From: Sphingomonas cavernae
Lineage (GTDB): Bacteria; Pseudomonadota; Alphaproteobacteria; Sphingomonadales; Sphingomonadaceae
DNA: 64,000 nucleotides
Direction: 5' to 3'
Assembly: GCF_003590775.1 (NCBI RefSeq)
Contig: NZ_QYUM01000003.1
Location: 1,366,501 to 1,430,500, forward strand
Shown: positions 8,895 to 16,123 of the stretch, one piece after another
How positions within the stretch are numbered: position 1 is the first letter of the stretch
Layout of the letters: every line of letters starts with the position of its first letter
Program-made: the position numbers and the translations under genes
Notes under the pieces: generated by a model
Told to the model about the DNA's origin: nothing
What the model saw: the letters and a program-made list of their open reading frames with translations, nothing else
Databases searched by the model: none

Positions 8895-8928
8895 CGTCAC
8901 CCCGGGCTTGACCCGGGGTCCCGCTTTT
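8895..8928. repeat. 34-bp terminal inverted repeat, left copy
   Basis: This copy starts CGTCACCCCGGGCTTGACCC and ends CCCGCTTTT. It is the exact reverse complement, 34 of 34 bases, of 9097-9130. Each copy is also internally palindromic around CCCGGG-CTTGA-CCCGGG. It marks the left end of a unit of about 236 bp containing a truncated GIY-YIG gene. Confidence 0.9.
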
Positions 8929-8942
8929 CACATCCATCGGTG

Positions 8943-9092
8943 ATGGAGCGCGCGAGACAAGGCGGCTGGGTTTATATCATGGCCGATCTCGCGCACGAAA
9001 AACGTTTCAAGCGCTGGCATCGCCAATGGAAGTTCGACCTGATCGAATGCGGCAATCCCGACTGGCAGGATATGTTCGCCTTACTGGCCTGA
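8943..9092 (+). pseudogene. GIY-YIG nuclease remnant with internal deletion
   Basis: The short frame of 49 codons joins the two ends of a GIY-YIG (UPF0213-type) nuclease. The N-terminal part, GGWVYIMAD at residues 7-15, matches the usual first beta strand. The C-terminal part, HEKRFKRWHRQWKFDLI and then NPDWQDMF, matches the usual EKxIKxWxRxWKxxLI...NPxWxDL ending. About 45 middle residues, including the YIG half and the catalytic Arg, are missing, so it cannot be an active nuclease. It lies exactly between the two 34-bp inverted repeats, which suggests a decayed mobile or REP-associated unit. Assignment rests on motif recall, not a search. Confidence 0.75.
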
Positions 9093-9096
9093 TCCA

Positions 9097-9130
9097 AAAA
9101 GCGGGACCCCGGGTCAAGCCCGGGGTGACG
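9097..9130. repeat. 34-bp terminal inverted repeat, right copy
   Basis: Exact reverse complement of 8895-8928. It begins AAAAGCGGGACCCCGGG and ends GGGGTGACG, and starts 4 nt after the stop codon of the GIY-YIG remnant. A further short palindrome (AAAGGA...TCCTTT, 9132-9149) follows it. Confidence 0.9.
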
Positions 9131-9154
9131 ACAAAGGAAGCGTCTCCTTTGCCG

Positions 9155-9173
9155 GCGTGTCCGGACGGTCCGG
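9155..9173. repeat. 19-bp direct repeat, copy 2
   Basis: Identical to 8810-8828 in the same orientation. It lies 24 nt outside the right 34-bp repeat, whereas copy 1 lies 66 nt outside the left one, so it is not a simple target-site duplication at the inverted-repeat boundary. Confidence 0.75.
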
Positions 9174-9246
9174 ATTCTGCATCCGCTTTCGAGGACGGCA
9201 CCGTCCGAGATTGGGTCGAAACCGGCCGACAAGCGTTCGAGACGCC

Positions 9247-10257
9247 TCACCGAAAGGCCGGAATGACCTCGTTCGCGAAGAGTTCTGCGTAAGGCACGAA
9301 TTTCGCGGGCGGCAGGCCGGACGGGAGCATCATCATGAAGTGCTCCACGGGGATCCGCGCCTGCATCGCCCTGAAATAGTTGACCGCCTGTTCAGGCGTC
9401 AGGATCTTCAGGATCCCGCTCGTCTTGAAGGCCTCGAGCGACATGGGCTTGAGCGCAACATCGTCGATGCCTGAGGCCTTGTCCTCGTTCAGCCACTGGC
9501 CATAGGTATTGTTGACGTGATGGAAATAGGGCGCGAGCTCTTCCATCGCGGCGTCGGGATCGCGCGCGACCGTCAGGAACAGCCCCTGGATGCGGATGCG
9601 CGCCTCGGCCGGGTCCTTGCCCTCTTCGCGCAGCTTGTCCGCATAGAGGCCGCACACGTCCTCATTGCCGAAATAGCCGTCGGCATATCTGGCGACGCGC
9701 GCCAGCGCCTTTTCGGCAAAGCCGCCGATATAGAGCGGGATCTGGCCGCGTGGGGACGTCGGCATGATCGCCGCGTTGCTGACGTTGTAATGTTTGCCTT
9801 CGAAGCTGACCGTCTCACCCGCCCACAGCCTGCGCACGATCTCAAGAAACTCGTCGAACCGGCTGCCCCGCCTGGAGAAGTCGACGCCGTAAGCTTCGGT
9901 CTCGCGGCGACGATAGCCGATGGCCAGCGCCATTTCGAGGCGGCCATTGGACAGGATGTCGAGCACCGCGCATTCCTCGGCGAAGCGCACGGGATGGTAG
10001 AGCGGGGCGAGCGCGATCGCCGAACCGAGCCTGATCCGTTTGGTGCGCGCGGCAATCGCGGCGAGCGCAACGAGCGGGGAGGGCATATAGCCGTCTTCGG
10101 CGCCGTGATGTTCGGGCACCCACGCACCCTCGAACCCGACCGTCTCGCTCCACGCGATGAAATCCAGTATCTCGGCGTAGAGGTCGGCAGATGGCCGCTG
10201 CCACTGCGGCGGATTCCGGAAATCGCAGAGATAGCCGAACGTCAGTTTATTGAGCAT
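9247..10257 (-). CDS. LLM-class flavin-dependent oxidoreductase
   Basis: The 336-residue luciferase-like monooxygenase fold starts MLNKLTFGYLCDFRNP and has GFEGAWVPEHHG, the RIRLGSAIALAPLYHP strand, and LDILSNGRLEMALAIGYRRRE with the family SxGRxxxxxGxG-type loop. The middle segment EIVRRLWAGETVSFEGKHY is also typical. Such enzymes use FMN or F420; this one looks FMN-type by its EHHG motif, with low certainty. The ATG at 10257 is chosen over an upstream start that would run into the repeat at 10317. It is the last gene in a minus-strand series behind a TauD/TfdA dioxygenase. Confidence 0.85.
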   Translation of the reverse strand: MLNKLTFGYLCDFRNPPQWQRPSADLYAEILDFIAWSETVGFEGAWVPEHHGAEDGYMPSPLVALAAIAARTKRIRLGSAIALAPLYHPVRFAEECAVLDILSNGRLEMALAIGYRRRETEAYGVDFSRRGSRFDEFLEIVRRLWAGETVSFEGKHYNVSNAAIMPTSPRGQIPLYIGGFAEKALARVARYADGYFGNEDVCGLYADKLREEGKDPAEARIRIQGLFLTVARDPDAAMEELAPYFHHVNNTYGQWLNEDKASGIDDVALKPMSLEAFKTSGILKILTPEQAVNYFRAMQARIPVEHFMMMLPSGLPPAKFVPYAELFANEVIPAFR

Positions 10258-10316
10258 GGCGCGTTTTCCACCGTTCCGGAGCTTGCAGCCAGAAAGAGCG
10301 TTGTGTTCATCCATTG

Positions 10317-10398
10317 AGTACCCCGGCGAAGGCCGGGGTCCAGAGGCTACAGACCTCCGCGCCCGGGATTCCTGGACCCCGGCCTTCGCCGGGGTACT
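10317..10398. repeat. REP-like inverted repeat with 27-bp perfect arms
   Basis: The arms are 10317-10343 and 10372-10398. The left arm begins AGTACCCCGGCGAAGGCC and the right arm is its exact reverse complement, ending GGCCTTCGCCGGGGTACT. Each arm contains its own hairpin (CCCCGGC...GCCGGGG). It fills most of the spacer between the LLM gene and the upstream dioxygenase gene. It may terminate or attenuate transcription between the two, which is inference. Confidence 0.9.
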
Positions 10399-10416
10399 GG
10401 TTCAGAAGCCATCTGC

Positions 10417-11262
10417 TTATTCGAAGGGCTCTTCGCCCTGCAGCTTGGTCCGGTGCATCATGCGGTTGCATTCGGGATCATATTTCTCGGCGCGGTGCAT
10501 GGTGCCGGTATTGTCCCAGATCACGAGGTCGCCGACGCTCCATTCGTGGCTGTAGCTGAATTCGTCGCGGGTCGCCCATTCGCGCAGGCCGACCAGGATT
10601 TCGGCGCTCTTGGCCGGCTCGACATTGGTGACGCGGTGCGCGGTGCAGCCCAGGATCAGCGACTTGCGTCCCGATTTATGGTTCCAAACCAGTGGCAGTT
10701 CATTCTCGCCGATCGCCTGCATGCCCTTGATCTTGGCGAGGCTCGGCTCGGGCTCGTAATAGAACACCGTCGCCCAGACCGAATGGATGACGCGCAGCTT
10801 TTCATATTCGGCCTTCTGCTCGTCGGTCAGCGCTTCATAGGCGGCGTAGGTGTTGCAGAAGCCGGTGTTGCCACCCCATGTGGCGGGCACCTTGCACGAC
10901 AGAAGCGACGCCAGGATCGGCACCTCGTTCATCGTGCCGTCGATATGCCAGTAAAGCGAGCCCTTGAGATATTCGGCGCTCTGCGGGTTTTCCTTCACGT
11001 CGAGCGTGATCTTGTGGATCTTTTCCTCGCCGCCGTCGCGCATCTCGGGCGCGAATTCGCCGAGCGTCTTGGTGAAGGCGATCTGCTCCTCGTCGGTGAA
11101 GCTGATCTTCGGGAAGACGAGCACGCCGCGCTGTTCGAGGAGTTCGCGGATCTGCGGGCCGAGCTCGCCGGCGAGCAGCTCTTCCTTGGTGTTCAGAATG
11201 CGGCTGCCGATGCTCGGCTTGATCTCTTCATGTGCAAAGCGCGTCATTTCCCCGACGATCAT
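10417..11262 (-). CDS. TauD/TfdA-family Fe(II)/2-oxoglutarate dioxygenase
   Basis: The 281-residue protein carries the facial-triad motif HxD in YWHIDGT near residue 108, and the distal His in NTGTMHRAE near residue 255, followed by NRMMHRTKL with the 2-oxoglutarate-binding Arg. Family members hydroxylate sulfonates, phenoxyacetates and other substrates using O2 and 2-oxoglutarate. The ATG at 11262 has an AGAGGAG ribosome site, and the frame upstream of it is not family-like. It is clearly paralogous to the dioxygenase at 14587-15405; long colinear stretches are shared, such as NTYAA and WDNTGTMHR. A TetR gene lies immediately upstream with a palindrome between. Confidence 0.9.
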   Translation of the reverse strand: MIVGEMTRFAHEEIKPSIGSRILNTKEELLAGELGPQIRELLEQRGVLVFPKISFTDEEQIAFTKTLGEFAPEMRDGGEEKIHKITLDVKENPQSAEYLKGSLYWHIDGTMNEVPILASLLSCKVPATWGGNTGFCNTYAAYEALTDEQKAEYEKLRVIHSVWATVFYYEPEPSLAKIKGMQAIGENELPLVWNHKSGRKSLILGCTAHRVTNVEPAKSAEILVGLREWATRDEFSYSHEWSVGDLVIWDNTGTMHRAEKYDPECNRMMHRTKLQGEEPFE

Positions 11263-11291
11263 CGCCGACTCTCCTCTCGATGCGAATGTGT

Positions 11292-11305
11292 TGAACACAT
11301 GTTCA
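11292..11305. promoter_or_regulatory. Short palindrome, possible TetR operator
   Basis: TGAACA-CA-TGTTCA is a dyad with 6-bp perfect arms and a 2-bp centre. It lies 30 bp upstream of the dioxygenase start and just after the TetR stop, a natural place for an operator controlling the dioxygenase gene. The short length makes it a modest prediction. Confidence 0.4.
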
Positions 11306-11324
11306 GCACGAGCGTCATCCGGAG

Positions 11325-11930
11325 TCAAGATTCCTGGCTCGGCCCGGCGCGCGCTGGCAGCAATTCGTCCAGCCATTTGTCGACAAAGGCGCGGGCTTCC
11401 GCATGTCCGGAATGCACGCCGAGCGCACCTTCCATCACCAGCGCGCGGCCAATACCGGCGAGCAACAGGCTGAGACCTGCGGGCGCGCATCCACCCGAAC
11501 CCGCCAGCCGTTCGCCCAGAATCTGCTCGAACAGTTCCGATTGACGCGCGCGCATCGCCTCGCTGTGCTTTGCGATTTCGGCCCGGATGGCCTTGCGGTG
11601 GTTGGCCAGCGCCATGAACTCCAGCGCCAGCGCCGTGCGGCTGGTATCGGCGAAGAAGCGCCAAAGCGATCGTACGGGATCCTCGCTCGTCAGCGCCTGT
11701 TCGATCATGGCATCGCTCTGTTCGGCGCCGCGCTGGAAGACCGCGAGGAACAGGTCGTCGGTCGTCGGGAAATAGTAATGGACAAGCGAGGGTTGCAAGC
11801 CCGCATGTTTGGCCACCTGCCTTGTGCTGGCGGCGGCATAGCCCTCGTCGCGGATAACCTGCTCGGCCGCCTCGACAATGCGCGCGCGGGTTTCAGAGCT
11901 TTTTGCGCCAATTCGCCGTTTTTGCGTCAT
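11325..11930 (-). CDS. TetR/AcrR family transcriptional regulator
   Basis: The 201-residue protein has an N-terminal helix-turn-helix: SSETRARIVEAAEQVIRDEG, then ASTRQVAKHAGLQPSLVHYYFPTTDDLFLAVF at about residues 31-62. The C-terminal half is variable and should bind ligand. The ATG at 11930 is chosen because the TetR domain starts soon after; an ATG at 11957 is possible and neither has a clear Shine-Dalgarno. It lies between the LysR gene and the TauD/TfdA gene on the same strand and probably represses the latter. Confidence 0.85.
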   Translation of the reverse strand: MTQKRRIGAKSSETRARIVEAAEQVIRDEGYAAASTRQVAKHAGLQPSLVHYYFPTTDDLFLAVFQRGAEQSDAMIEQALTSEDPVRSLWRFFADTSRTALALEFMALANHRKAIRAEIAKHSEAMRARQSELFEQILGERLAGSGGCAPAGLSLLLAGIGRALVMEGALGVHSGHAEARAFVDKWLDELLPARAGPSQES

Positions 11931-12009
11931 GGCGCAAGCATAGGAGCCGGACGGCATGGCGCAAGAACGTAGCGCGGGACGCGCACCGGGCTAATCATAT
12001 TGGCGCGGC

Positions 12010-12975
12010 TCAGCCGTTTTTCACGATCAGCGCAAGGTCCCTGCGTCTGGCCCGACTTTCCTGTTCGGCTTGCGGTTCGTGCGCCGGTATTGCCAGCAGC
12101 CGCTGCAGCATGGCCACAAGGCGCATCGCAATGGGCGAGAGCACTTGCCCTCTCATCGTCACGATGCAGATTTCGCGGGAGAGCGGCGGATCCACGATCG
12201 GCAGCGCGACCAGCCGAACGTCAGGCGTCGCGGGAATAGCGATGCGCGGCACGATGGCGGCGCCAAGGCCCGCCGCCGCCATCGCAATCTGCGTCTGCAC
12301 CTGGCGCACTTCATATTTGATGTTCAGCTTCACGCCTGCGATGTGCTGGGCATCGTCAAGCACGGACTGGATGGCCGACGAATTGGTCACGACGAGCAGC
12401 GGCAACCGCGCCAGTTCGGCAAAGGCGATGTTCCGCGCGCCCGCATAGCCGAGATGCGCGGGGATAAGTGCGCAAATCTCGTCCACCATGATCGGTTGAA
12501 ACTGGAACTCGGTTGCGTTGGGAACACGGGGTCCGATTCCAAAATCCACGTCCTGCCGGCGGATCGCATCCAGCATCTCGGCCGAAGCGATCTCGCGGAT
12601 GTCGGCAGTGACGCTGGGCAAGGATTTCTGGAGTGCGTTCAGGATTTCGGGAAGACGCGTCGAGGCGATCGTTGGCACGCAGGCAAGCGACAGGTGCGCG
12701 CGTTGCATGTCCACCACGTCCCTGATCTTTCTCAGACCCGTCTCCAGCTCCTGAATCGCCTTGCGCGCGGAATCGAGCAGCATTTCGCCTTCGCGCGTCA
12801 ACTGGACCGTGCGCGTCGTTCGCTGAAACAGGGATACTCCCAGTTGCAGCTCTAGCTGGCGCACCTGCATGCTGACCGCGGACTGTGACCGGTTGGATTC
12901 CTCGGCGGCACGCCTGAAGCTGCAATGCTCCGCCACCAGTAGGAAGGTGTGGAGCAGCTTCAGGTTGATGTTCAT
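12010..12975 (-). CDS. LysR family transcriptional regulator
   Basis: The 321-residue protein begins with a LysR winged helix: LKLLHTFLLVAEHCSFRRAA, NRSQSAVSMQVRQLELQLG and LFQRTTRTVQLTREG within the first 60 residues. A periplasmic-binding-protein-like effector domain follows. Its ATG overlaps the stop of the upstream SDR gene (ATGA, 12972-12975), so regulator and enzyme are translationally coupled. That is unusual for LysR genes, which are more often divergent from their targets. The C-terminal tail is basic (ESRARRRDLALIV). Confidence 0.9.
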   Translation of the reverse strand: MNINLKLLHTFLLVAEHCSFRRAAEESNRSQSAVSMQVRQLELQLGVSLFQRTTRTVQLTREGEMLLDSARKAIQELETGLRKIRDVVDMQRAHLSLACVPTIASTRLPEILNALQKSLPSVTADIREIASAEMLDAIRRQDVDFGIGPRVPNATEFQFQPIMVDEICALIPAHLGYAGARNIAFAELARLPLLVVTNSSAIQSVLDDAQHIAGVKLNIKYEVRQVQTQIAMAAAGLGAAIVPRIAIPATPDVRLVALPIVDPPLSREICIVTMRGQVLSPIAMRLVAMLQRLLAIPAHEPQAEQESRARRRDLALIVKNG

Positions 12976-13772
12976 TTGGCGAATGCCTGGACCGAAATGC
13001 CGCTCATCGCGCTCCAGCCCGCATCGTTGTTGAATGAGGCGCCGGTTGCGAAACTGGACTCGTCGCTGGCGAGGAAGAGCGCCATCATCGCCATTTCCTC
13101 GGGCTGCGCCATGCGGCCGAGCACACCCATCCGGTCGATCAGCGCATTGGACGTCGGCAGGCCCTGTTTCTGCATTTCTTCGCGCTGGTGGCGCGCCATC
13201 GGGGTCTCGGTCGCGCCGGGGCAAAGCGCGTTGACGCGGATCCCGTGGGGTCCGAGCTCGACCGCGGCGACCTTGCTCAGCATCACCACGCCCGCCTTGG
13301 ACGCGCAATAGCCCGCCGAACTGCACACGGTGAACGCACCGATCGAAGCCGTGTTGATGATGGAGCCGCCGCCCGCCTCGATCATCCGGGGCGCGACATG
13401 CTTGATCATCAGCCACACGCCCTTGAGGTTCACCTCGACGCAGCGATCGAAGGCCTCCTCGGAGATGTCGAGGATCGACTGCTTGTTCTCGGTATCGACG
13501 CCCGCATTGTTGAACAGGACGTTGGGCAGGCCCAGTTCGGCGACCGTGCGATCGGCGATGCGCTGCACGTCCGCCGTGCGGCTGATATCAGCGCCGATGA
13601 CGATCGCCGTGCCGCCCGCCGCGCGAATGGCGTCGACAACGGGCGCGACGCGGGCCTCGTCGAGGTCGACGGCGGCGACCTTGGCGCCTTCGCGCGCAAA
13701 GAGCAGCGCGGAGGCCTCGCCCATGCCGCCCGCGGCGCCCGTGATGATGGCGATCTTCCCCGCGAGCCGCAT
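12972..13772 (-). CDS. SDR family oxidoreductase
   Basis: The 266-residue classical short-chain dehydrogenase has a TGAAGGMGEASA nucleotide loop near residues 11-22, VDLDEARVAPV after beta-2 (the Asp suggests NAD(H) rather than NADP(H)), NNAGVDTE, and YCASK as the catalytic YxxxK. The product is likely an alcohol/ketone dehydrogenase acting on a hydroxylated intermediate made by the adjacent dioxygenase or P450 (inference). GGAAGGGAC precedes the ATG. The stop overlaps the LysR start. Confidence 0.9.
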   Translation of the reverse strand: MRLAGKIAIITGAAGGMGEASALLFAREGAKVAAVDLDEARVAPVVDAIRAAGGTAIVIGADISRTADVQRIADRTVAELGLPNVLFNNAGVDTENKQSILDISEEAFDRCVEVNLKGVWLMIKHVAPRMIEAGGGSIINTASIGAFTVCSSAGYCASKAGVVMLSKVAAVELGPHGIRVNALCPGATETPMARHQREEMQKQGLPTSNALIDRMGVLGRMAQPEEMAMMALFLASDESSFATGASFNNDAGWSAMSGISVQAFAK

Positions 13773-13794
13773 GATCCGTCCCTTCCGTTATCTG

Positions 13795-14547
13795 TTAGTG
13801 CGAGCCCATGTAGCGGCCGCCATTGGTGCTGATCGTCTGGCCGGTGATGTAGCTTGCCTCTTCGGAGGCGAGATAGGCGCAGGCGGCGGCGATATCCTCG
13901 GGCTTGCCGACGCGCTTCATCGGCAGCGTCTGCGCGAAGGCCTCGACGTCGATGGGCGCGGCCCGCAGCATCGGGGTATCGATAAAGCCTGGTGGCACCA
14001 TGTTGAACGTGACGCCACTCGGTGCGAATTCGAGCGCCAGCGCCTTGGTCATGCCCATCAGACCGCCCTTCGAGGACACATAATGCCCCTGCGCGAAGGA
14101 ACCGGACTGGACCGAGGAGGATGTGATGTTGATGACCCGCCCCCAGCCGGCGGCCAGCATATCGGGCAGCACTTCCTTGACGACCAGATAGGGGCCGCGC
14201 AGGTTGATGCGGATGACCTTGTCGAACAGGTCGTCGTCGATGTCCATGAACGGCGTGAAGGGCGCGATCCCTGCATTGTTCACGAGGATCGCGACAGGCC
14301 CCAGCTTGGCGCGCGTTTCCTCCGCCGCGGCGTGGATCGCGGCCTTGTCAGAGCAATCCGCATCAATCGCAATTGCCGTTCCGCCCGCGTCCTCGATCAT
14401 CTTCGCGGTTTCGGCGGCGCCTGCGGCGTTGATGTCCCAAATGGCGACCTTGGCGGTGTCCTCGGCAAGGCGGATCGCGATGGCGCGGCCAATGCCCGAC
14501 CCCGCGCCGGTAACCACGGCTGCCCTGCCGTTCAGAGACCTCGTCAT
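13795..14547 (-). CDS. SDR family oxidoreductase
   Basis: The 250-residue classical SDR has VVTGAGSGIGRAIAIRLAE at residues 11-29, WDINAAG (Asp pointing to NAD(H)), NNAGIAPF, the catalytic Tyr/Lys in HYVSSKGG, and VPPGFIDTPM. AAGGAATTGCG precedes the ATG. It lies 22 nt upstream of the next SDR and 39 nt downstream of the second TauD/TfdA gene, so the four genes look like one transcript. Substrate unknown. Confidence 0.9.
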   Translation of the reverse strand: MTRSLNGRAAVVTGAGSGIGRAIAIRLAEDTAKVAIWDINAAGAAETAKMIEDAGGTAIAIDADCSDKAAIHAAAEETRAKLGPVAILVNNAGIAPFTPFMDIDDDLFDKVIRINLRGPYLVVKEVLPDMLAAGWGRVINITSSSVQSGSFAQGHYVSSKGGLMGMTKALALEFAPSGVTFNMVPPGFIDTPMLRAAPIDVEAFAQTLPMKRVGKPEDIAAACAYLASEEASYITGQTISTNGGRYMGSH

Positions 14548-14586
14548 CGCAATTCCTTCCTGTGCGTGTGTTCTGCTGAGCCGGCG

Positions 14587-15405
14587 TCAGGCGCCGACGA
14601 GTTGCTCGATCGCCTCGATCGTCGTGCGGTGCATCATGCGATTCTCTTCCAGCGGATAGGGATCGACGCGATGCATGGTGCCGGTATTGTCCCAGATGAG
14701 CAGGTCGCCCTCGGTCCAGTCATGGCGGTAGACGAATTGCGGCCGGATCGCCCATTCGCGCAATTTGGACAGCAGCACGCGCCCCTGCGCCGGGTCCATC
14801 CCCTCAATATGATCCGCCGTCGATCCCAGCACCAGCGACTTGCGCCCGGTCTCGTGGGTCCAGACCAGCGGATGCACCTTGGGCGTGCGCATCTGCCAGA
14901 AGTTCAGCTCGCCGACCGTTGGTTCCGGGTTCACGTAACGCTGCGACGTTTCAAAGCTATGGACGACGCGCAGCCCGTCATAGGCCTGCTTCTCGTCCTC
15001 GGGCAGGTCGTCCCAGGCGGCATAGGTGTTCGCGAAATAGGTGCTGCCGCCGGTCTTCGAGAGCGCCTTGGCATTCAGCGTCGCGGCGAAGTTCGGCACA
15101 TCGTCGCTCGCGCCGTCGATATGCCAGAAAAAGGCGCCCTTGATATATTCCGCGCCCGGATTTTCCTTGGGATCGATCGTGACCTTGAAAATGCCGCCTT
15201 CGCCCTGCGGCTGCACCTGGCCCAGCGTATGCGAAAAAGCGAGTTGATCCCCGCGGCTGAGATGCAGGCCGCGCATGACGATAACGCCGCGTTGCTGCAA
15301 CAGCTCGCGAATCGTATCGGCATGTTTGCCGGACACGAGCGTTGCCGCGTCCGTCCGGATTTCGGTGCCGATGCGTGGAGTCAGGTCGATAGTTTCAAGG
15401 CCCAT
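14587..15405 (-). CDS. TauD/TfdA-family Fe(II)/2-oxoglutarate dioxygenase (paralogue of 10417-11262)
   Basis: The 272-residue protein has HxD in FFWHIDGA near residue 95 and the distal His in NTGTMHRVD near residue 243, followed by NRMMHRTTI, so the iron ligands and 2-oxoglutarate Arg are present. It aligns along its length with the dioxygenase at 10417-11262, at roughly half identical residues by eye. The two may act in succession on one pathway or on related substrates. ATG at 15405 with GGAG upstream. About 170 bp upstream separate it from the SnoaL-like gene; no clear operator is visible there. Confidence 0.9.
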   Translation of the reverse strand: MGLETIDLTPRIGTEIRTDAATLVSGKHADTIRELLQQRGVIVMRGLHLSRGDQLAFSHTLGQVQPQGEGGIFKVTIDPKENPGAEYIKGAFFWHIDGASDDVPNFAATLNAKALSKTGGSTYFANTYAAWDDLPEDEKQAYDGLRVVHSFETSQRYVNPEPTVGELNFWQMRTPKVHPLVWTHETGRKSLVLGSTADHIEGMDPAQGRVLLSKLREWAIRPQFVYRHDWTEGDLLIWDNTGTMHRVDPYPLEENRMMHRTTIEAIEQLVGA

Positions 15406-15575
15406 TATCCACTCCAATGCCGCACCCCGCGCGGTCTATTCTGCGCTTCATGAACAGCATTGTTGATTAGAGTGTCAAGCAAGCCTCGTCTTAAATCGCC
15501 TCGGCGAAGCATCGCGCTTTCGGCAGGGAAATCAGCCGAAAATCGCGATTGGGGCGGTCATAACCGCGTCCGGTT

Positions 15576-16088
15576 TCAGGTGCGCCCGCCGCGGGCAAAG
15601 AGGCTGGTGAGCAATTCGCCATAGCTCGGATCCTTTTCAGGATCGGGCTTGTCGCCATGATCCGCCGCAGGCTGGATCAGCTTCATGTCGAAGGACACGA
15701 CGCGCTTGGCGAAACGCCATTTGCCGTTTTCTCGGCGGTAGCGATCGATATAGCGCACGCCCTGAATATCGTGGAGCAAACCGCCCTTGCCGTCGGGGAT
15801 CAGATGCCAGGCAATGGCATAGACTTCACCTTCCCCCGTATCACCGTTGACTGTCACCAGATGGTTGCAGACGAAATGGCCGCCGACATGCATGTGCGGC
15901 AGGGATCGCTCGAGAAAGCCGATATATTCGTCCGCCGGCCCATCGAAATGGTGACCGTGACGGTCGATTCCGTCGGCCGTGTAGAGCGTCTTGAGCAGGC
16001 CGATGTCCTTGCGGTCGACGCCGCGCGAATAGAGCTGTGCCAGTTCGCGGATTTCGTCCTTGGCGACCAGCATTTCGAGCGCGTCCAT
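15576..16088 (-). CDS. SnoaL-like (NTF2-fold) protein
   Basis: The 170-residue protein has the SnoaL-like pattern: LVAKDEIRELAQLYSRGVDRKD, LKTLYTADGID, the HMHVGGHFVCNHLVTVNGD core strands and a C-terminal YIDRYRRENGKWRFAKR. Members include dehydratases, isomerases, small non-catalytic partners and some ring-hydroxylating dioxygenase-like small subunits. Function cannot be fixed. ATG at 16088 with AGGAGGGATTG upstream. It is 35 nt downstream of the P450 gene and so probably shares its palindrome-controlled promoter. Confidence 0.8.
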   Translation of the reverse strand: MDALEMLVAKDEIRELAQLYSRGVDRKDIGLLKTLYTADGIDRHGHHFDGPADEYIGFLERSLPHMHVGGHFVCNHLVTVNGDTGEGEVYAIAWHLIPDGKGGLLHDIQGVRYIDRYRRENGKWRFAKRVVSFDMKLIQPAADHGDKPDPEKDPSYGELLTSLFARGGRT

Positions 16089-16123
16089 CAATCCCTCCTC
16101 ATTCGTTGAGGGGGAGCCTAGCC

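Noticed and set aside
8572-9246. Tandem repeats considered as a CRISPR array
   Set aside because: The repeats are inverted, of different families and irregularly spaced; no regular repeat-spacer pattern and no cas gene.
13330-15453. 707-codon plus-strand frame opposite the SDR and TauD genes
   Set aside because: Antisense shadow; the minus strand gives intact SDR and dioxygenase motifs with ribosome sites.
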